Made by a program: the position numbers and the translations under genes. This document shows positions 1 to 11,589 of a stretch of DNA of 64,000 nt, one piece after another (position 1 is the first letter of the stretch; each line of letters starts with the position of its first letter). The notes below the pieces were generated by a model that saw nothing but the letters and a program-made list of their open reading frames with translations, did no database searches and was not told the origin of the DNA. This DNA comes from Anodontia alba (taxonomy: Eukaryota > Mollusca > Bivalvia > Lucinida > Lucinidae), in contig OZ024827.1 in the NCBI GenBank assembly GCA_964016985.1, positions 55,160,684 to 55,224,683 of the forward strand, given 5' to 3'.

Positions 1-200
1 CAGGCACCAGTCAACCAATCACCAGTCACTGGTCAACCAGTCACTGGTCATCTATTCACCAGTCAACTATTCACCAGTCAATAATTCACCGGTCATCTAT
101 TCACCAGGTACCAGTCATTGGGTACTAGTCGCCGGTCATTATCTGGGATTACTAGTGACTGGATACAGTCACTAGTCTCTGTACAACCTATTACTGCTCA
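1..200. repeat. Minisatellite of CACCAGTCAACCAGTCACCGG-type units (copy A)
   Basis: Irregular tandem units of 8-22 bp built from CACCAGTCA, CACTGGTCA and CACCGGTCA. The same array occurs at the matching place in copies B, C and D. It passes into units containing the ACTAGT palindrome. Confidence 0.85.
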
Positions 201-870
201 CAGAGCATTATAGACCAAGCAAATCAATGGGTACAGGTTATAGAATGATAGCATTGGGTTCGAATACCTGGTAACCATCTATATCATAGAATTCTGCCCA
301 GTCATTACCGAATTAGACTCAGAATTCTAGATATATTTTAATTATAAATGAATCAGAATTATTTATTACGAACAAATTCTGAATGTTACGAACAAATTCT
401 GAATTCAGTGATCTTTATATAAAGAGTTTTAATGCTATCAATATTAGTATTGTTATTGAACATCGGCCAATACTTAAAAATATTAATATGTTTCTCTTTA
501 ATACATTTAAACGAGATCACCGCTTTAAGGAACCTCACCTCATTTGCCATCACTGCAAGGGGTGAGCTCCATAATTTTATCTTATAATATACGAAGAAGG
601 AAAATGTAGTCGGAACTTAATTATTTCTTCTTCTTCCACAGTCTCTCCTTGCTCTCGGTACGCAACAACATAGAGATTAAGAAATCAGTATAGGTATAAG
701 AAAGAAGTATCCAATCCTCTCTTCTTTCCTTTAATATTATTACCATAAAACGTATCATAGATCTAAATGAATTAGATAATTGATCCTTCAATAATCAGGA
801 ATTAAATTATTACAATTGCGCTAATTTCCTTATATATTTTGTTCCTGTATAATAGATTGAAATATTTCCA
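201..870. other. AT-rich interior of copy A, left part
   Basis: Homologous to about 16.45-17.35 kb in copy B and 38.3-39.1 kb in copy C (shared blocks such as AGAATTCTGTCCAGTCAT). No coding potential seen. Short imperfect inverted repeats occur throughout. Confidence 0.6.
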
Positions 871-874
871 ACTA

Positions 875-2158
875 CGAGGGAAGTTCAATAAGTTCATAGA
901 ACTCGGGGTTTAACTCGCAGATTGGAAGATGGTTTCAACATTATTTTTCAATATAATCCCCCTTTACTTCAATGCATTTGGCCCACTTTTCTTTTAAGCA
1001 GTCTATGCCTTTGAAATAAAAGTCGTCTATTTGGTCCTCAAACCAAGCCTCTGTAGCAGCCTTGAGCTCATCATCGTCCTGAAATCTCATTCCACGCAAG
1101 TGGGACTTCAAATTTCGAAACAGATAATAATCACTTGGGGCCAGGGCTGGATTGTATGGCAGATGATTTAACTGCTCAAACTTGCACTCACGAATAGCCG
1201 CTTGTGCAACTCTGGACTTGTGCACAGGGGATTTATCATGCAAAAGAAGGACACCAGCAGCTAGCTTTCCCCTTCGTTTTTCTTTAATAGCAACGCTTAA
1301 TTGTTTAATGACATTGGCTTAGTATTCTCCTGTAATTGAAGTACCAGCAGGCTTGTAATCTATCAATATAATCCCTTTGGAGTCCCAGAACACCGTGGCC
1401 ATTACCTTGCTGGCTGATGGTTGGGTACGAAATTTCTTAGGTGGGGTGCTTCCATTGCATGGACTCTTTTTTAGTATCTGGGTCCCAGTGGTGAAGCCAA
1501 GTTTCATCTCCTGTTACAAGACAAGTGTGAGTCTTCTGGATTGGCATTGTACACTTCCAGAAGTTCTTGACTTGACTCCACCCTTTGCTGATGATCTTGC
1601 ATGTTCAGGTTTCTGGGTACCCACCTGGCAGATACTTTTGACATGACTAAATGTTCATAGATTATAGTGTAAACACTTCCATTAGAAATACCACATTCTG
1701 AAGCAAGTTCAGCAACTTTGATTCGGCGATTGTTTAGCACAAGTCTCGCAATACGGTCAGTCATCTCCTGGCTGATGACATCAGTAGGGCGACCTGGCCT
1801 TGGGTCATCTTCTAAAGAGTCTCGCCCACGTTTAAATTCTGCTGACCACTTTGCCACTGTGGAATACTTTGGGCTACTATCACCATACACATCAGCCATG
1901 CGCCAATGGATTTCTTTGGCCTTTGCACCCTCCTTAGTGAGGAACTTTATGACTGCTCTGAACACAGTATTCTGACTTTCCATTTTTGCCTATGGGTATA
2001 GGTTTTCAAACAAAAAGTAAGAGAAAAAAATGTACGTGTTGACTGAACGGCTGTTATCATTCAACTGACAAAGGTTTACACTGCACAAAAATAAAAAAAA
2101 GAAATCTTGAATTGTATAGAAAAATACCGAGTTCTACGAACTTATTGAACTACCCTCA
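875..2158 (-). mobile_element. Full-length decayed mariner transposon
   Basis: Terminal inverted repeats of about 32 bp (left CGAGGGAAGTTCAATAAGTT, right reverse complement TGAGGGTAGTTCAATAAGTT), each flanked by TA (873-874 and 2159-2160). The length of about 1284 bp is normal for mariner. It lies inside the hairpin-rich interior of DIRS-like copy A and carries a transposase pseudogene on the minus strand. Confidence 0.93.
941..1983 (-). pseudogene. Mariner transposase pseudogene (DD34D)
   Basis: Reads from MESQNTV... at 1983 to ...GDYIEK at 941 with frame breaks near 1510 and 1400 and at least one in-frame stop. The N-terminal half shows the helix-turn-helix region and a GRPTD segment. The first catalytic Asp is in TGDETW, which is present but in a shifted frame. 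The second is in LLLHDK, where canonical HDNA has become HDKS. The third is in APSDYYLF, with exactly 34 residues between the second and third Asp. This is the mauritiana/SETMAR-like layout of a cut-and-paste DNA transposase that recognises the ITRs and inserts at TA. The frameshifts and altered HDN motif mean it is dead. Confidence 0.92.
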
Positions 2159-2236
2159 TATATCCAGATTTACAGGGGATAGTTTTGGTTAAGCATACTC
2201 ATCAATTGTTTTAAACTTGTCTGAGTATGTGTTATT

Positions 2237-3556
2237 ATGCCTCCGCCATTTTCAATGGGGGGCATATAGTATCACCACTGTCCATACGTACGTACGTACG
2301 TCCGTCCGTCCGGTCCCATCCCTCCCGTCTGTCCGTCCCGTACGTAACACAAATGGTTTCCGTGCGATATCTTTTGAAAGGATTGGTGTATTGGATTGAA
2401 ATTTTATACACAGGTGTATAATCATAAAAAGTAGGTCAAGTTCGATTTAGGGTAAAATCCACCAATTATTTTGGGAGTTATGGCCCTTTTCAACTTTGAA
2501 AAATTTTCAACTTTGAAAAATGGTTTCTGTCCATATCTTTTGAAAGGATCGGTGTATTGGATTGAAATTTTATACACAGGTATATAATCATAAAATGTAG
2601 GTCAAGTTCGATTTAGAGTAGAATCCACTTATTATTTTGGGAGTTATGGCCCTTTTTCAACTTTGAAAAATGGTTTCCGTTCCATAACTTTTGAAAAGAT
2701 TAGTGTATTGGATTCATATTTTATACACAAGCATATAATTTAAAATATAGGTCAAGTTCGATTTAGGATAAAATCCACCAATTATTTTTGGAGATACGGC
2801 CCTTTTTCAATGTTGAAAAATAGTTGAAAAATGGTTTCCTTTTGATATCTTTTGAAAAGATTAGTGTATTGGATTCAAATTTTATACACAGGTATATCAT
2901 CATAAAATGTAGGTCAAGTTCGATTTAGGGTAAAATCCACCAATTATTTTGGGAGTTATGGCCCTTTTTCAACCTAGGAAAATGGTTTTCGTTCCATAAC
3001 TTTTGAAAAGTTTAGTGAATTGAATTCATATTTTATACACAAGCATATAATTTTAAAATATAGGTCATGTTTGTTTTAGGGTAAACTGCACCAATTATTT
3101 TTGGAGTTATGGCCCTTTTTCACCTTTAAAGATGATTTAGGGTAAAATCCACCAATTATTTTGGGAGTTATGGCCCTTTTTCAACTTCGGAAAATGGTTC
3201 GAAAAGATTAATGAATTGGATTCATACTTTATACACAAGCATATAATTATAAAATATAGGTCAAGTTTGATTTAGGGTAAAATTCACCAATTGTTTTTGG
3301 AGTTACAGCCCTTTTTACCTTCAAAAGATGTTTTCCTTCCGATATTTTTTTAAAAAAGATTGATTTGTGTATTTGATTCATATTTTATACATAGGTTTAT
3401 AATCATAAAAGATGGTCAAGTTCGATTTAGGGTAAAATCTGCCAATTATTATAAGAGTTATGGCCCTTTTTTCAACTTCATTTTTTGCAAAATGCCTGCG
3501 TGTGGGTGAGGATGGCCCTGGGTGGGGACATCTGTGTCATACTGATAAGTTTCTAG
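2237..3556. mobile_element. HINE-like element with about 150-bp tandem core (TCTAG-ending lineage)
   Basis: Starts after a T with an ATGCCTCCGCC / GGGGGGCAT imperfect hairpin, followed by a (CGTA)n and (CGTC)n microsatellite. About eight units containing GAGTTATGGCCCTTTTTCAA follow, each about 150 bp apart, and it ends ...TTTCTAG before TTT. Microsatellite near the 5' end plus tandem core resembles mollusc pearl-type and Helentron-associated non-autonomous elements. No protein is encoded. Confidence 0.6.
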
Positions 3557-3634
3557 TTTGAATAAGAAGAATATGGGAAATAGCCGGTAAATTATGCTAT
3601 TAGTCCCATATTAGATTTATGTGTTGATAATTAT

Positions 3635-5047
3635 ATCCCCCCACCATGGCGGCATCGGCGGCGGCGTCGGCGTAGCCTCTTGTCCGCACTCTATCTCCTT
3701 ATTGAATGGACATATTTTAGCCAAATTTACACAAATATTTCATTGAGAGGGGGAAAAATGCTGATTAGATTTTGGTGACCTTGACCCCATTTTCAAGGTC
3801 ACAGGAGGGCTTAGATTGTTGGAAAATGGCTTGTCTGCACCATATCTCCTGAAGGAATGAATAGATTTTGACCAAACTTGCACATCTATATTGCTGGGAC
3901 ATTTAAAAGAACTGATTAGATTTTGGTGACCTTGACCCCATTTTCAAGGTCACAGGAGGGCTTAGATTGTTAGAAAAAGGCTTGTCCGCACCCTATCTCT
4001 TGTAGGAATGAATAGATTTTGACCAAACTCACACATCTACAATGCTGGGACATGTAAAAGAACTGTTTAGATTTAAGTGACCTTGACCCCATTTTCAAGG
4101 TCACAGGAGGGCTTAGATTGTTGGAAAATGGCTTGTCCGCACCCTATCTCTTGTAGGAATGAATAGATTTTGACCAAACTTGCACATCTACAATGCTGGG
4201 ACATGTAAAAGAACTGATTAGATTTCGGTGATCTTGACCCCATTTTCAAGGTCACTGGAGGGCTTAGATTGTTGGAAAATGGCTTGTCTGCACCCTATCT
4301 CCTAAAAGAATGAATGGATTTTGATCAAACTTCTACATCTTAATTGTTGAGACATTGAAAAGAGCTGGTTAGATTTTGACGACCTTGACCCCATTTTCAA
4401 GGTCACACTAAGGCTTAGATTGGTGGAAAATGGCTTGTCTGCACCTTGTCTCCTGAAGGAATGAGTAGATTTCGACCAGACTTGCACAGCTATATTTTTG
4501 GGACATGGAAAAGAACTGATTAGATTTTGGTGACCTTGACCCCACTTTCAAGGACACACTAGGGCATAGATTGTTGGAAAATGGTTTGTCTGCACTGTAT
4601 CTCTTGAAGGAGTGGATGGATTTTAACTAAACTTGCACAGCCAAATTGTTGTGGCATGGAAAATAACTAATTTTATTTTGGTGACCTTGACCCCATTTTC
4701 AAGGTCGCAGGAGGGCTCAGATTGTTGGATAATGGCTTGTCTGCACGCTATCTGCTGAATGAATGGATGGATTTTGACCAAACTTGCACAGCTATATCGT
4801 TGAGACAGAGACAAGAACTGATTAGATTTTGGTGACCTTGATCCCATTTTCAAGGTTACACAAGGGCTATGATTTTAGAAAATGGCTTCTCAGCACCCTA
4901 TCTCATTGAGGAATGGATGAATTCTGACCAAACTTACATATAGGTACATTGTGACCTTGACTTTATTATAGATACAATCTATTTTAACAATATGTCTGTT
5001 CAAACTGGTGGGGGGACATATGTTTTCCTCCGAAAACACTGTTCTAG
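3635..5047. mobile_element. HINE-like element with 151-bp units and clear termini
   Basis: Terminal inverted repeat CCCCCCACCA (3637-3646) pairs with TGGTGGGGGG (5006-5015). Beyond the right repeat lies a terminal hairpin GTTTTC-CTCC-GAAAAC-like (5022-5037), ending in TTCTAG. Inside, eight units recur about every 151 bp (TGACC block at about 3778, 3927, 4079, 4231, 4380, 4531, 4682, 4833). Each unit carries an inverted TGACCTTGA...TCAAGGTCA pair. TIR plus distal 3' hairpin plus tandem core is the known HINE layout. Confidence 0.72.
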
Positions 5048-7390
5048 TTATTAATCATCATCATATCATAATCAGATTTTTGATTAACGTGCAGGTACAG
5101 GGGCAACATCCACATCAGTGGGCCCCCTTCCAGATAGCTGGCTTGCTGCACGCATGGCAAATCTCACACCAGATCTCCACATATTTCTATCATGAGGGTT
5201 GATAGCCGAGAGCTTCCACTCTCTGCAATCCCTCACTGTCAGCTGCTTCCATGTCATCTCGGGCCTCCCAGGCCCACGCTTTCCCTCAACCTGTATGTGA
5301 AAGGCTGTCTTGACTGCACCATTAGAGCGTTCCACATGTCCATACCATAGGAGTCTTCTCTCCTTCAGAATGAGGTCCAGATCCTCAATACCAAGCAGCG
5401 CAAGTAGCTCATTGGACCTGGTGGTGACAATGTCTTGCGGCCTGGCATTGCAGATCTGTCTGATCATTGCCCTGTCATTTCGCTGCAGACGCTGGAGGTT
5501 TGGCTTTGTCAATAGCCGAGTCTCGCTGGCATGGAGCATTGCACTCCGCACACAAGAGCTGTACACATGGCCACGTGTTTTGAAAGAGAGGTGGCGTGAA
5601 GAGAGAATTGGTAGCAGATCCTTGAACTTCTTCCAGACGGTTTTCACACGTGTTGTGGTTGAAAGTTCACAGCCACCAGCTGCTGAGAGCATGTCTCCTA
5701 GGTAGCAAAAGGAAGCTACCACCTCAAGCTTGTCAGGTCCGGCCTGGACTTCCTTCTGTGGTCTGCCATCCAAGGGGTGTGCAGTTCCCCGGCACCTTGT
5801 ACATCTGTAGTCAGGGTCTTTTGTCAAGCGCTTGAGCCCACTGCATTTCTTGTGCACCCAGTGCTTGCAGCCATTGCAGAAGATGCTGTTGCTGCCCACT
5901 CCATTGCGACAGACGGCACATGGAAACTCACCTGAACTCTGCAGGAGGTCCAGTCCTGTACCGCAAATCATGATCTTTGTCTTTCCTGCATTTACTCTCA
6001 GTCCTTTCTTCTCCATTGCTTCTTTCCAAGTCAAGAGCCTCCTGACACATTCCTCAAGTGATTCAGCGATAATAACAAGGTCATCGGCATAGAGGTCCTC
6101 CCAGGGCACCCCAGAGCGGAACTCACATGATAAGGCTTCAAGCACAATGATGAAGAGCAGCAGGCTGAGTACTGATCCTTGGTGAACACCAACCTTCACT
6201 TCAAACTCTTCACTGTACCCCTCACCAACACGGACACGGCTCCGCGCATTTGCATACATCCCCTGCACCAGTTGCACAATCCACTCCTCCACACCAAGTC
6301 TTCTAAGCGCCCACCAGATGACCTTCTGAGGTACTCGATCAAACGCCTTCTCCAGGTCTACGAAAGCCATGTACAGTCTCTTGTTGGCAGCTAGATACTT
6401 CTCTTGAAGCTGCCTAACAACAAAGATTGCATCTGTAGTGCCTCTGCCTGGGACGAAGACAAACTGGGAATCGTCGATTGACACCAACTGTCTGATGAGG
6501 CTGTCCACAATCCTCTCCAGGATTTTCATAACCTGCTCTGTCAGCTTGAGACTGCAGTAGTTGCCCCTTTCCAATGCATCACCCTTTCCCTTGTAGAGGC
6601 AGACAATGAAACTCTGCTCCCAGTCAGAGGGTACCTTGCCATCACGAATGATTGCAGCTGTGAGGTCACGAATCTTGGAGGCGCCCATGTCACCGGCTGC
6701 TCGTATTATCTCCACCACTATGCCTGATGGGCCCGGTGCTTTGCCCGCCTTCATCTGTGAGATAGCCTTCTTAACCATATCAATGGTGATTGGGATGGGC
6801 GGGCCTTCTACTGGTGGTTGATAAGACAGGTGGTCTGGGTCCCAGTCAAACTCAACATTGAAAAGCCTTTGGTAGTGCTTTAGCCAGGCCTTCTGCTTTG
6901 AGTCTTTGCTCATTGACATCTCTCCTGCATCATTCTTCACAGGTTTGTCACCAACAACATCAGTGTTCTCTCTTCTAAACTGGTTAGCAAGGCAGTAGAC
7001 TTCTGAAGACTTGGGGTCAATATTCTTGTAGACCTTCTTGTCGGCTTCTTGACGAGCATGGTGCACTGCATGTCTGGCATTTCGTTTGGCTGCATCATAT
7101 GATGCCCTAGCGCCTTTACCAGCCTTCCAGGCCTTGAAAGCTTTCCGCTTGGCAGCACTGACCTTTTCCTCGTATTTATTCCACCACCAGGTTTCACAAC
7201 ACCAATGGTGTGGCTGAGTTGTGCCACACACCTCCTCAGTTGTCTTGAGCAGTCCAGTCTTGATGTTGTTCCAGATATCCTCAGTGGCCCCATCAGCTAC
7301 ACCTGCAGATGTGCTCATATGCAAGTTGAAGACCTCCTAGAAATGATGCTTGTCTGAGGGTCTTTAAGCTTCCAAACTTTAATACCTGCT
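5048..7390 (-). mobile_element. 5'-truncated LINE insertion
   Basis: Minus-strand non-LTR retrotransposon insertion abutting the preceding HINE-like element. Its 3' end (left side in the window) is followed by an ATGATGATTAAT-type short tail rather than poly(A). Its 5' end stops near 7390, where DIRS-copy interior resumes (AGAGTTTAGGTTAG hairpin). The endonuclease half expected upstream is missing. Exact borders are estimates. Confidence 0.7.
5084..7324 (-). CDS. LINE reverse transcriptase (partial ORF2, long open frame)
   Basis: 746 codons open without a break. The reverse transcriptase domain spans roughly residues 170-460: fingers motif LYKGKGD (243-249), palm motif A FVDLEKAFD (321-329), motif B' GVHQGSVLS (379-387) and the catalytic YADD (412-415). 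A Cys/His cluster at 469-511 (CAVC...FCNGC...WVHKKC...CTRC) follows, a PHD/treble-clef-like finger embedded between RT and C-terminal region. The C-terminal part (about 585-720) has LLWYGHVER and the KRGPGRP segment seen in related LINE proteins. The enzyme would copy element RNA at a nicked target. The apurinic-type endonuclease domain is absent, so this copy is not autonomous. Substitutions in usually conserved places (NYCSLKL, SLLLF) suggest early decay. Clade is not certain (RTE-like is possible). The Met used is only the first in frame; the true N-terminus is lost. Confidence 0.9.
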   Translation of the reverse strand: MHMSTSAGVADGATEDIWNNIKTGLLKTTEEVCGTTQPHHWCCETWWWNKYEEKVSAAKRKAFKAWKAGKGARASYDAAKRNARHAVHHARQEADKKVYKNIDPKSSEVYCLANQFRRENTDVVGDKPVKNDAGEMSMSKDSKQKAWLKHYQRLFNVEFDWDPDHLSYQPPVEGPPIPITIDMVKKAISQMKAGKAPGPSGIVVEIIRAAGDMGASKIRDLTAAIIRDGKVPSDWEQSFIVCLYKGKGDALERGNYCSLKLTEQVMKILERIVDSLIRQLVSIDDSQFVFVPGRGTTDAIFVVRQLQEKYLAANKRLYMAFVDLEKAFDRVPQKVIWWALRRLGVEEWIVQLVQGMYANARSRVRVGEGYSEEFEVKVGVHQGSVLSLLLFIIVLEALSCEFRSGVPWEDLYADDLVIIAESLEECVRRLLTWKEAMEKKGLRVNAGKTKIMICGTGLDLLQSSGEFPCAVCRNGVGSNSIFCNGCKHWVHKKCSGLKRLTKDPDYRCTRCRGTAHPLDGRPQKEVQAGPDKLEVVASFCYLGDMLSAAGGCELSTTTRVKTVWKKFKDLLPILSSRHLSFKTRGHVYSSCVRSAMLHASETRLLTKPNLQRLQRNDRAMIRQICNARPQDIVTTRSNELLALLGIEDLDLILKERRLLWYGHVERSNGAVKTAFHIQVEGKRGPGRPEMTWKQLTVRDCREWKLSAINPHDRNMWRSGVRFAMRAASQLSGRGPTDVDVAPVPAR

Positions 7391-7971
7391 GAAACTGAAA
7401 GAGTTTAGGTTAGTCGTGTCCTTTCCAAACTCTGATAAAGTAAATTGTAAGTAAGATATTTATATATTAAGGCATAAATTCTATTCAATACGTCCTTTTA
7501 GTTTGCCTTACTTAAATTCTGGATCATTTTAGTTTATGCGAGAAATGTTCCAGGTAATTCAGTTCTCAGATTAAGAATTTATTACGATGAAGATTACTTT
7601 TTCTGAGAATAATAATTTAACACACTGGCTATGGTAATACCTTACTTAAATTCTGGATCATTTTAGTTTATGCGAGAAATGTTCCAGGTAATTCAGTTCT
7701 CAGATTAAGAATTTATTACGATGAAGATTACTTCTTCTGAGAATAATAAATTAACACATTGGTTGTGGTAAGGATAGAAAACCATACAGCTGATAAACAG
7801 TCAAACCTAATCTACGTGTAGTATAGGTCTATATTATTTATAATCCTTAAGTCTAGTATAAAGGAAATTCTGGAGGAATATTATGCTACGAGTAGCTCTA
7901 CTTCCTCTATTATTTACACCTATAACAAGAGTCCATGTCAGTCAGATGTTCAGACTCTTGCAGTAGGTACA
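7391..7971. other. Hairpin-chain interior of copy A (block 1)
   Basis: Successive imperfect stem-loops: AGAGTTTAGG/CCAAACTCT, AAGGCA/TGCCTT, CTGGATCATTT/AAATGTTCCAG, TCTCAG/CTGAGA, ACCTAATCTAC/GTAGTATAGGT. A stretch of about 115 bp (TTACTTAAATTCTGG to CTGAGAATAAT) is tandemly duplicated at about 7509-7630 and 7643-7750. The same hairpins are present in copy C near 39.25-39.7 kb. Confidence 0.65.
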
Positions 7972-7973
7972 TA

Positions 7974-8148
7974 CAGTGGAACATCGATAATTCAAAGTCC
8001 AAGGGACCAAACAGTTTTGTTTGAATTATTGAGACTTTGAATAACTGAGGGTTAAAATGCATACATATATTTCAGTTGGGACTTCAAAATGATTTTGAAT
8101 CATTGAGAATTTTGAATTATTGGAGTTTGAATTATCGAGGTTCTGCTG
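7974..8148. mobile_element. Short MITE with TA target duplication
   Basis: TIRs CAGTGGAACATCGATAATTC and (reverse complement of right end) CAGCAGAACCTCGATAATTC, TA on both sides (7972-7973, 8149-8150), 175 bp. The interior repeats TTGAATTATTGAG-like blocks. Matches the pattern of small pogo/Tigger-type MITEs; no protein. Inserted in DIRS-like copy A (copy C lacks it at the matching place). Confidence 0.85.
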
Positions 8149-10287
8149 TAATCAGTAAAGGCATTAATAGATTCAGTATGTCATTATTATTATTGCCTTA
8201 ACCTATAAATTCAATTCAAGAAGTTGCAAATCTAATTTTGAAATATACAGTTTGACTTCTTATGAAATATTTGGGACTGTTTAGAAACCTTACAGCCAAT
8301 AATTATTTTAGATCTAAACAGATCGACGGTATAGATCTAATATATATATTTCCTAAAGTATAATACAGTGGCAATTATGTCTTAAAACAATTATTCCATT
8401 GTCTATCTTCGTACGTCAGCGATTAGGACAATGTGAAAAAGTTAGTACATTTACGAAACAGTGACGAAATAAAAAATTTTACATTATTCTATAATATGTT
8501 CGGACCATATAATTACATTCCCCATCTGTGGTCCGCTCCGTTAATAGGAACTAGTGGTTCTTCTCGTCATAAAGAATTCAAAGTTCCGTTAAAGAGTAAT
8601 AAGAAGAACACAATCTGAAAGATCTAGATAATGGATATTTATAATTGAATATAAAGACAATTTATTCAAGACATATCGATATTGTCATAAGAGTGGACTG
8701 TCTTAGTAAATTTTAATGGAGTTCTTATATAATTAAGCCTCACATTTTAGGAAGTTCCGCACTTACGCTTTTTGTCAGATCTTCCTAGTCTTTTTCATTA
8801 AACTATTAGGAATGTACCTGAAGTTGTTCAATTATACATATTGTAAATGGAAGTTTCGTTAAACATTTACGTTTATAGGCCATTAAAAGATTACTTGATA
8901 ATGATTGGAGATATTATATAAGATCCGATATATATATCTATCTTCATATTGTCATTAATTATGATAAATTAAACTTGTTTTAATGGTTAGATTGACCTAT
9001 TCACGTTGCATTTTATAGGTTTTAAATCTTATTGAAACATTCTTAAACAAGTAATTCCTCGGTCTTCAGTGTGTAACTACTATGTCTGATTACTCGGGAG
9101 TATTCATTTACTACTGCACTTGTTAAGTCAAGCTACCGACAATCTTTCAGTTTATATAATGGATAATATCCTACGGTCCAGTTCAGGGAGAATACATCCA
9201 TTAAGTTCCAATTACTGTCTTACTTCATCGATACAGTCATTGTCGATAAAGAACTCATTCTCTATCTTTGAACAAAGAAATAATGAGTTTCTATTCTTTG
9301 CATCTTGGGTTGAAGAAAATACATCTATCTTCAACCAATATGATATACAATTTTATCAAATAAGAACACTATACAATACATCTTTCACTCTTGTGTTAAG
9401 ATTCGTCCGTAACACAACTGTGATGTAATCACTCTCCCATAGAAAATTGTGATATTTCAGGAGGTATCTATTATTAAGAAATTTCTTTTAGACTATTTAT
9501 ATATTCAAGTCTAAATTATAATGGAGTGTTTATCTATATATATAAAATCCTTGGTGTTATTTTATATCTAGTTCCTTTGGATAATCTTACCTTCACGATT
9601 AATGATTTATCCATAAATGGAACATCTTATAGATTATTAAATATAAATTTATTTTCTACTTGAATAAATTAGTTACATTTAACAATTTATTCATATCAAG
9701 AATATTTTATAATTATATATATATATATATATATTTTGATGATTAAATAATCAGTTCTCACTATTCCACTTATATTCGTGCAGAATAGTTAACTCTGTCT
9801 CTGAACCTATATGTTTAGTGTTACCAGAGATACTAAAATCAGTATTATTTTGACTCGACATTAAACTTATCAGTTATACTATATGAGTTGAAGCTGCATA
9901 ATAAACTCCCCTATTCTCATATTAGTAGGGAAGTTAAGGCATTTAGGGACTAAGTATGTCCTATATTATCTCATAGAGAAAAGTCATATCGAAATTACTT
10001 CCTTTTCTATCGTAATCAATTATTAATATCCTCGGAATTTGAATAATAATATTCGTAAGAATGTCTAACGCTTGATTACACCCCTTATTCTGGGGTCCAT
10101 GTCTGTTGGTCGGAACATTCTGATTCGTCATTCATTTACAGATTTATGACATTGTTTTATGGCTTGGATACCATGACCATAACTACTTGGAATTAGATCC
10201 ATGGTATGTTATATTAGACCTGGTAATAAAAACGATTCTAGACAGTTCTTTCTAATTGATTAGATCTTAATAATATTGTAAGATCTT
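8149..10287. other. Hairpin-chain interior of copy A (block 2)
   Basis: No coding sequence. Examples of stems: GTAAATG/CATTTAC (about 8843-8871), AGATTGACCTAT/ATAGG...AATCT (8989-9029), GGGTTGAAGA/TCTTCAACC (9307-9337), CTATTCC/GGAATAG-like (about 9750-9790), TCTCTG/CAGAGA (about 9797-9830) and TACCATG/CATGGTA (10169-10206). A (TA)n run lies near 9714-9735. Confidence 0.6.
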
Positions 10288-10300
10288 AAGCTAAATTAGG

Positions 10301-10549
10301 TCACCGGGGCGTCCAACTGATATTGGCTTACAGTTGGGCAAGGCCTGCTACCCTTGCAGCAGGTGGGGGTAGAGGGGGAATGTTTTTACTTCTTCTGTTT
10401 CTTCACTTTCATTCATTTTCCTCCTTCTCCCCTGTCCCTCTCTTTCTTCTCCTCTACTATCTCTTCTATCTCTCTTCTCCCATTCTCTGGGAGACGACAC
10501 AAAATGACCCACAAGGGTTGACGTGTCGTTAAACCCCAACACAATCAAT
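10301..10549 (+). mobile_element. SINE with perfect 13-bp target duplication
   Basis: The direct repeat AAGCTAAATTAGG flanks it at 10288-10300 and 10550-10562, and copies B and C have the empty site. It has a pyrimidine-rich middle (CTTCTCC-type) and a 3' segment GACGTGTCGTTAAACCCCAA followed by CACAATCAAT, the kind of CGTTAAACCC tail common in mollusc SINEs. No convincing tRNA promoter boxes at the 5' end, so it may be 5'-altered. It is copied by LINE machinery in trans (known for SINEs). Confidence 0.8.
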
Positions 10550-10562
10550 AAGCTAAATTAGG

Positions 10563-11589
10563 AGGCTGTTTTACAGTAAGTTATGTTATCAGCCTTTATT
10601 CTTGTTTTTCAATATTAAGTCTGTATTAGCTCTACGTGATGATGTTAGCAGTCTTTTCCTTTCTTATTTTGTCAAGGATACGAAATGCTTCTGAAATCTT
10701 CTATGACAGAAGTGTTTTATTTAAATGACTTAGATTGTCATTCTTCATCCGCAGAAGTAGACAATCGCTGTATAGTATCATTGCTAAGTCTAAGATATGT
10801 TAATAAAATTAGCCTAACAATAGATAAAATTATCAATGATATATTTGCTATCATTGATGGATAAACTGGGTATTCGGTAAAGATTAGACCATTTACCCGA
10901 ATTATTATTATCCCTTTTTATATTAAAATGAAAAAGGGAATAATTATAAAACCTTATGGTTAATTAAGGATTATGGTCTGCTTATTGGAAACAGTCATAT
11001 CGGTCCAATTAATCAGACTCTAATTAGATCATAATTATAATAGTTTAGACTATTTACAAATTAGATAATCTTTACATGTCTAGGATTTATATGAAAATCT
11101 CCAGAAATATAGGTTATCTATAGGAAGCTCGTCCGAGAAGACATCTCCTTATTCTGTATGCGCCTCTAAAGACAGACAGCTTGTTATCTAGACATCTGTT
11201 TGACAAGTTTGGTTTCAAACATATTATCAAACAATATTCTTGAGGTTGCAGTTGAAGTGCAATTTTGAGGTTATGTTTCATTGACTCATTAATTCTTTTT
11301 GGGGGCCAACTGTTGTTACCCAAAAAAGAAAGCGGGGGTGGGCAGTAATTAGGTCTCGGAGGCTTGAGAACTAGCATCCTCTAGCGTCTACTATTAACAT
11401 ATAAGGTAGTAACACCTTAACACCTTAAAGATATGTTATTAGTGAATCTAGATCATTCTTACTATTACATATAGAAATAGAATGTATCTGATTCCTTAGA
11501 GTTTCCTGAGTCTAAATCTAGAAGTATAGGGACTCTATTTATTATTGTGTTAGAATAGGAGAGCTCCTCCCTCCTAATCTACAAATTCT
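10563..11589. other. Hairpin-chain interior of copy A (block 3)
   Basis: Stems include GATTGTC/GACAATC (10733-10739 with 10760-10766), ATCAATGATA/TATCATTGAT (about 10831-10858), TATTCGGTAAA/TTTACCCGAAT, ATTATCCCTTTT/AAAAAGGGAATAAT (about 10907-10944) and GTCTGCTTATTGGA/TCCAATTAATCAGAC (10976-11018). All have counterparts in copies B and C. Confidence 0.7.

Noticed and set aside
383..565. 60-codon open frame
   Set aside because: Lies in the non-coding interior of DIRS-like copy A; not conserved in B or C.
9120..9428. 102-codon open frame as a possible small gene
   Set aside because: Inside the hairpin chain of copy A; the matching stretches of B and C contain stops and indels.
10348..10548. 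Arg/Glu-rich minus-strand frame
   Set aside because: Translation of the pyrimidine-rich middle of a SINE.
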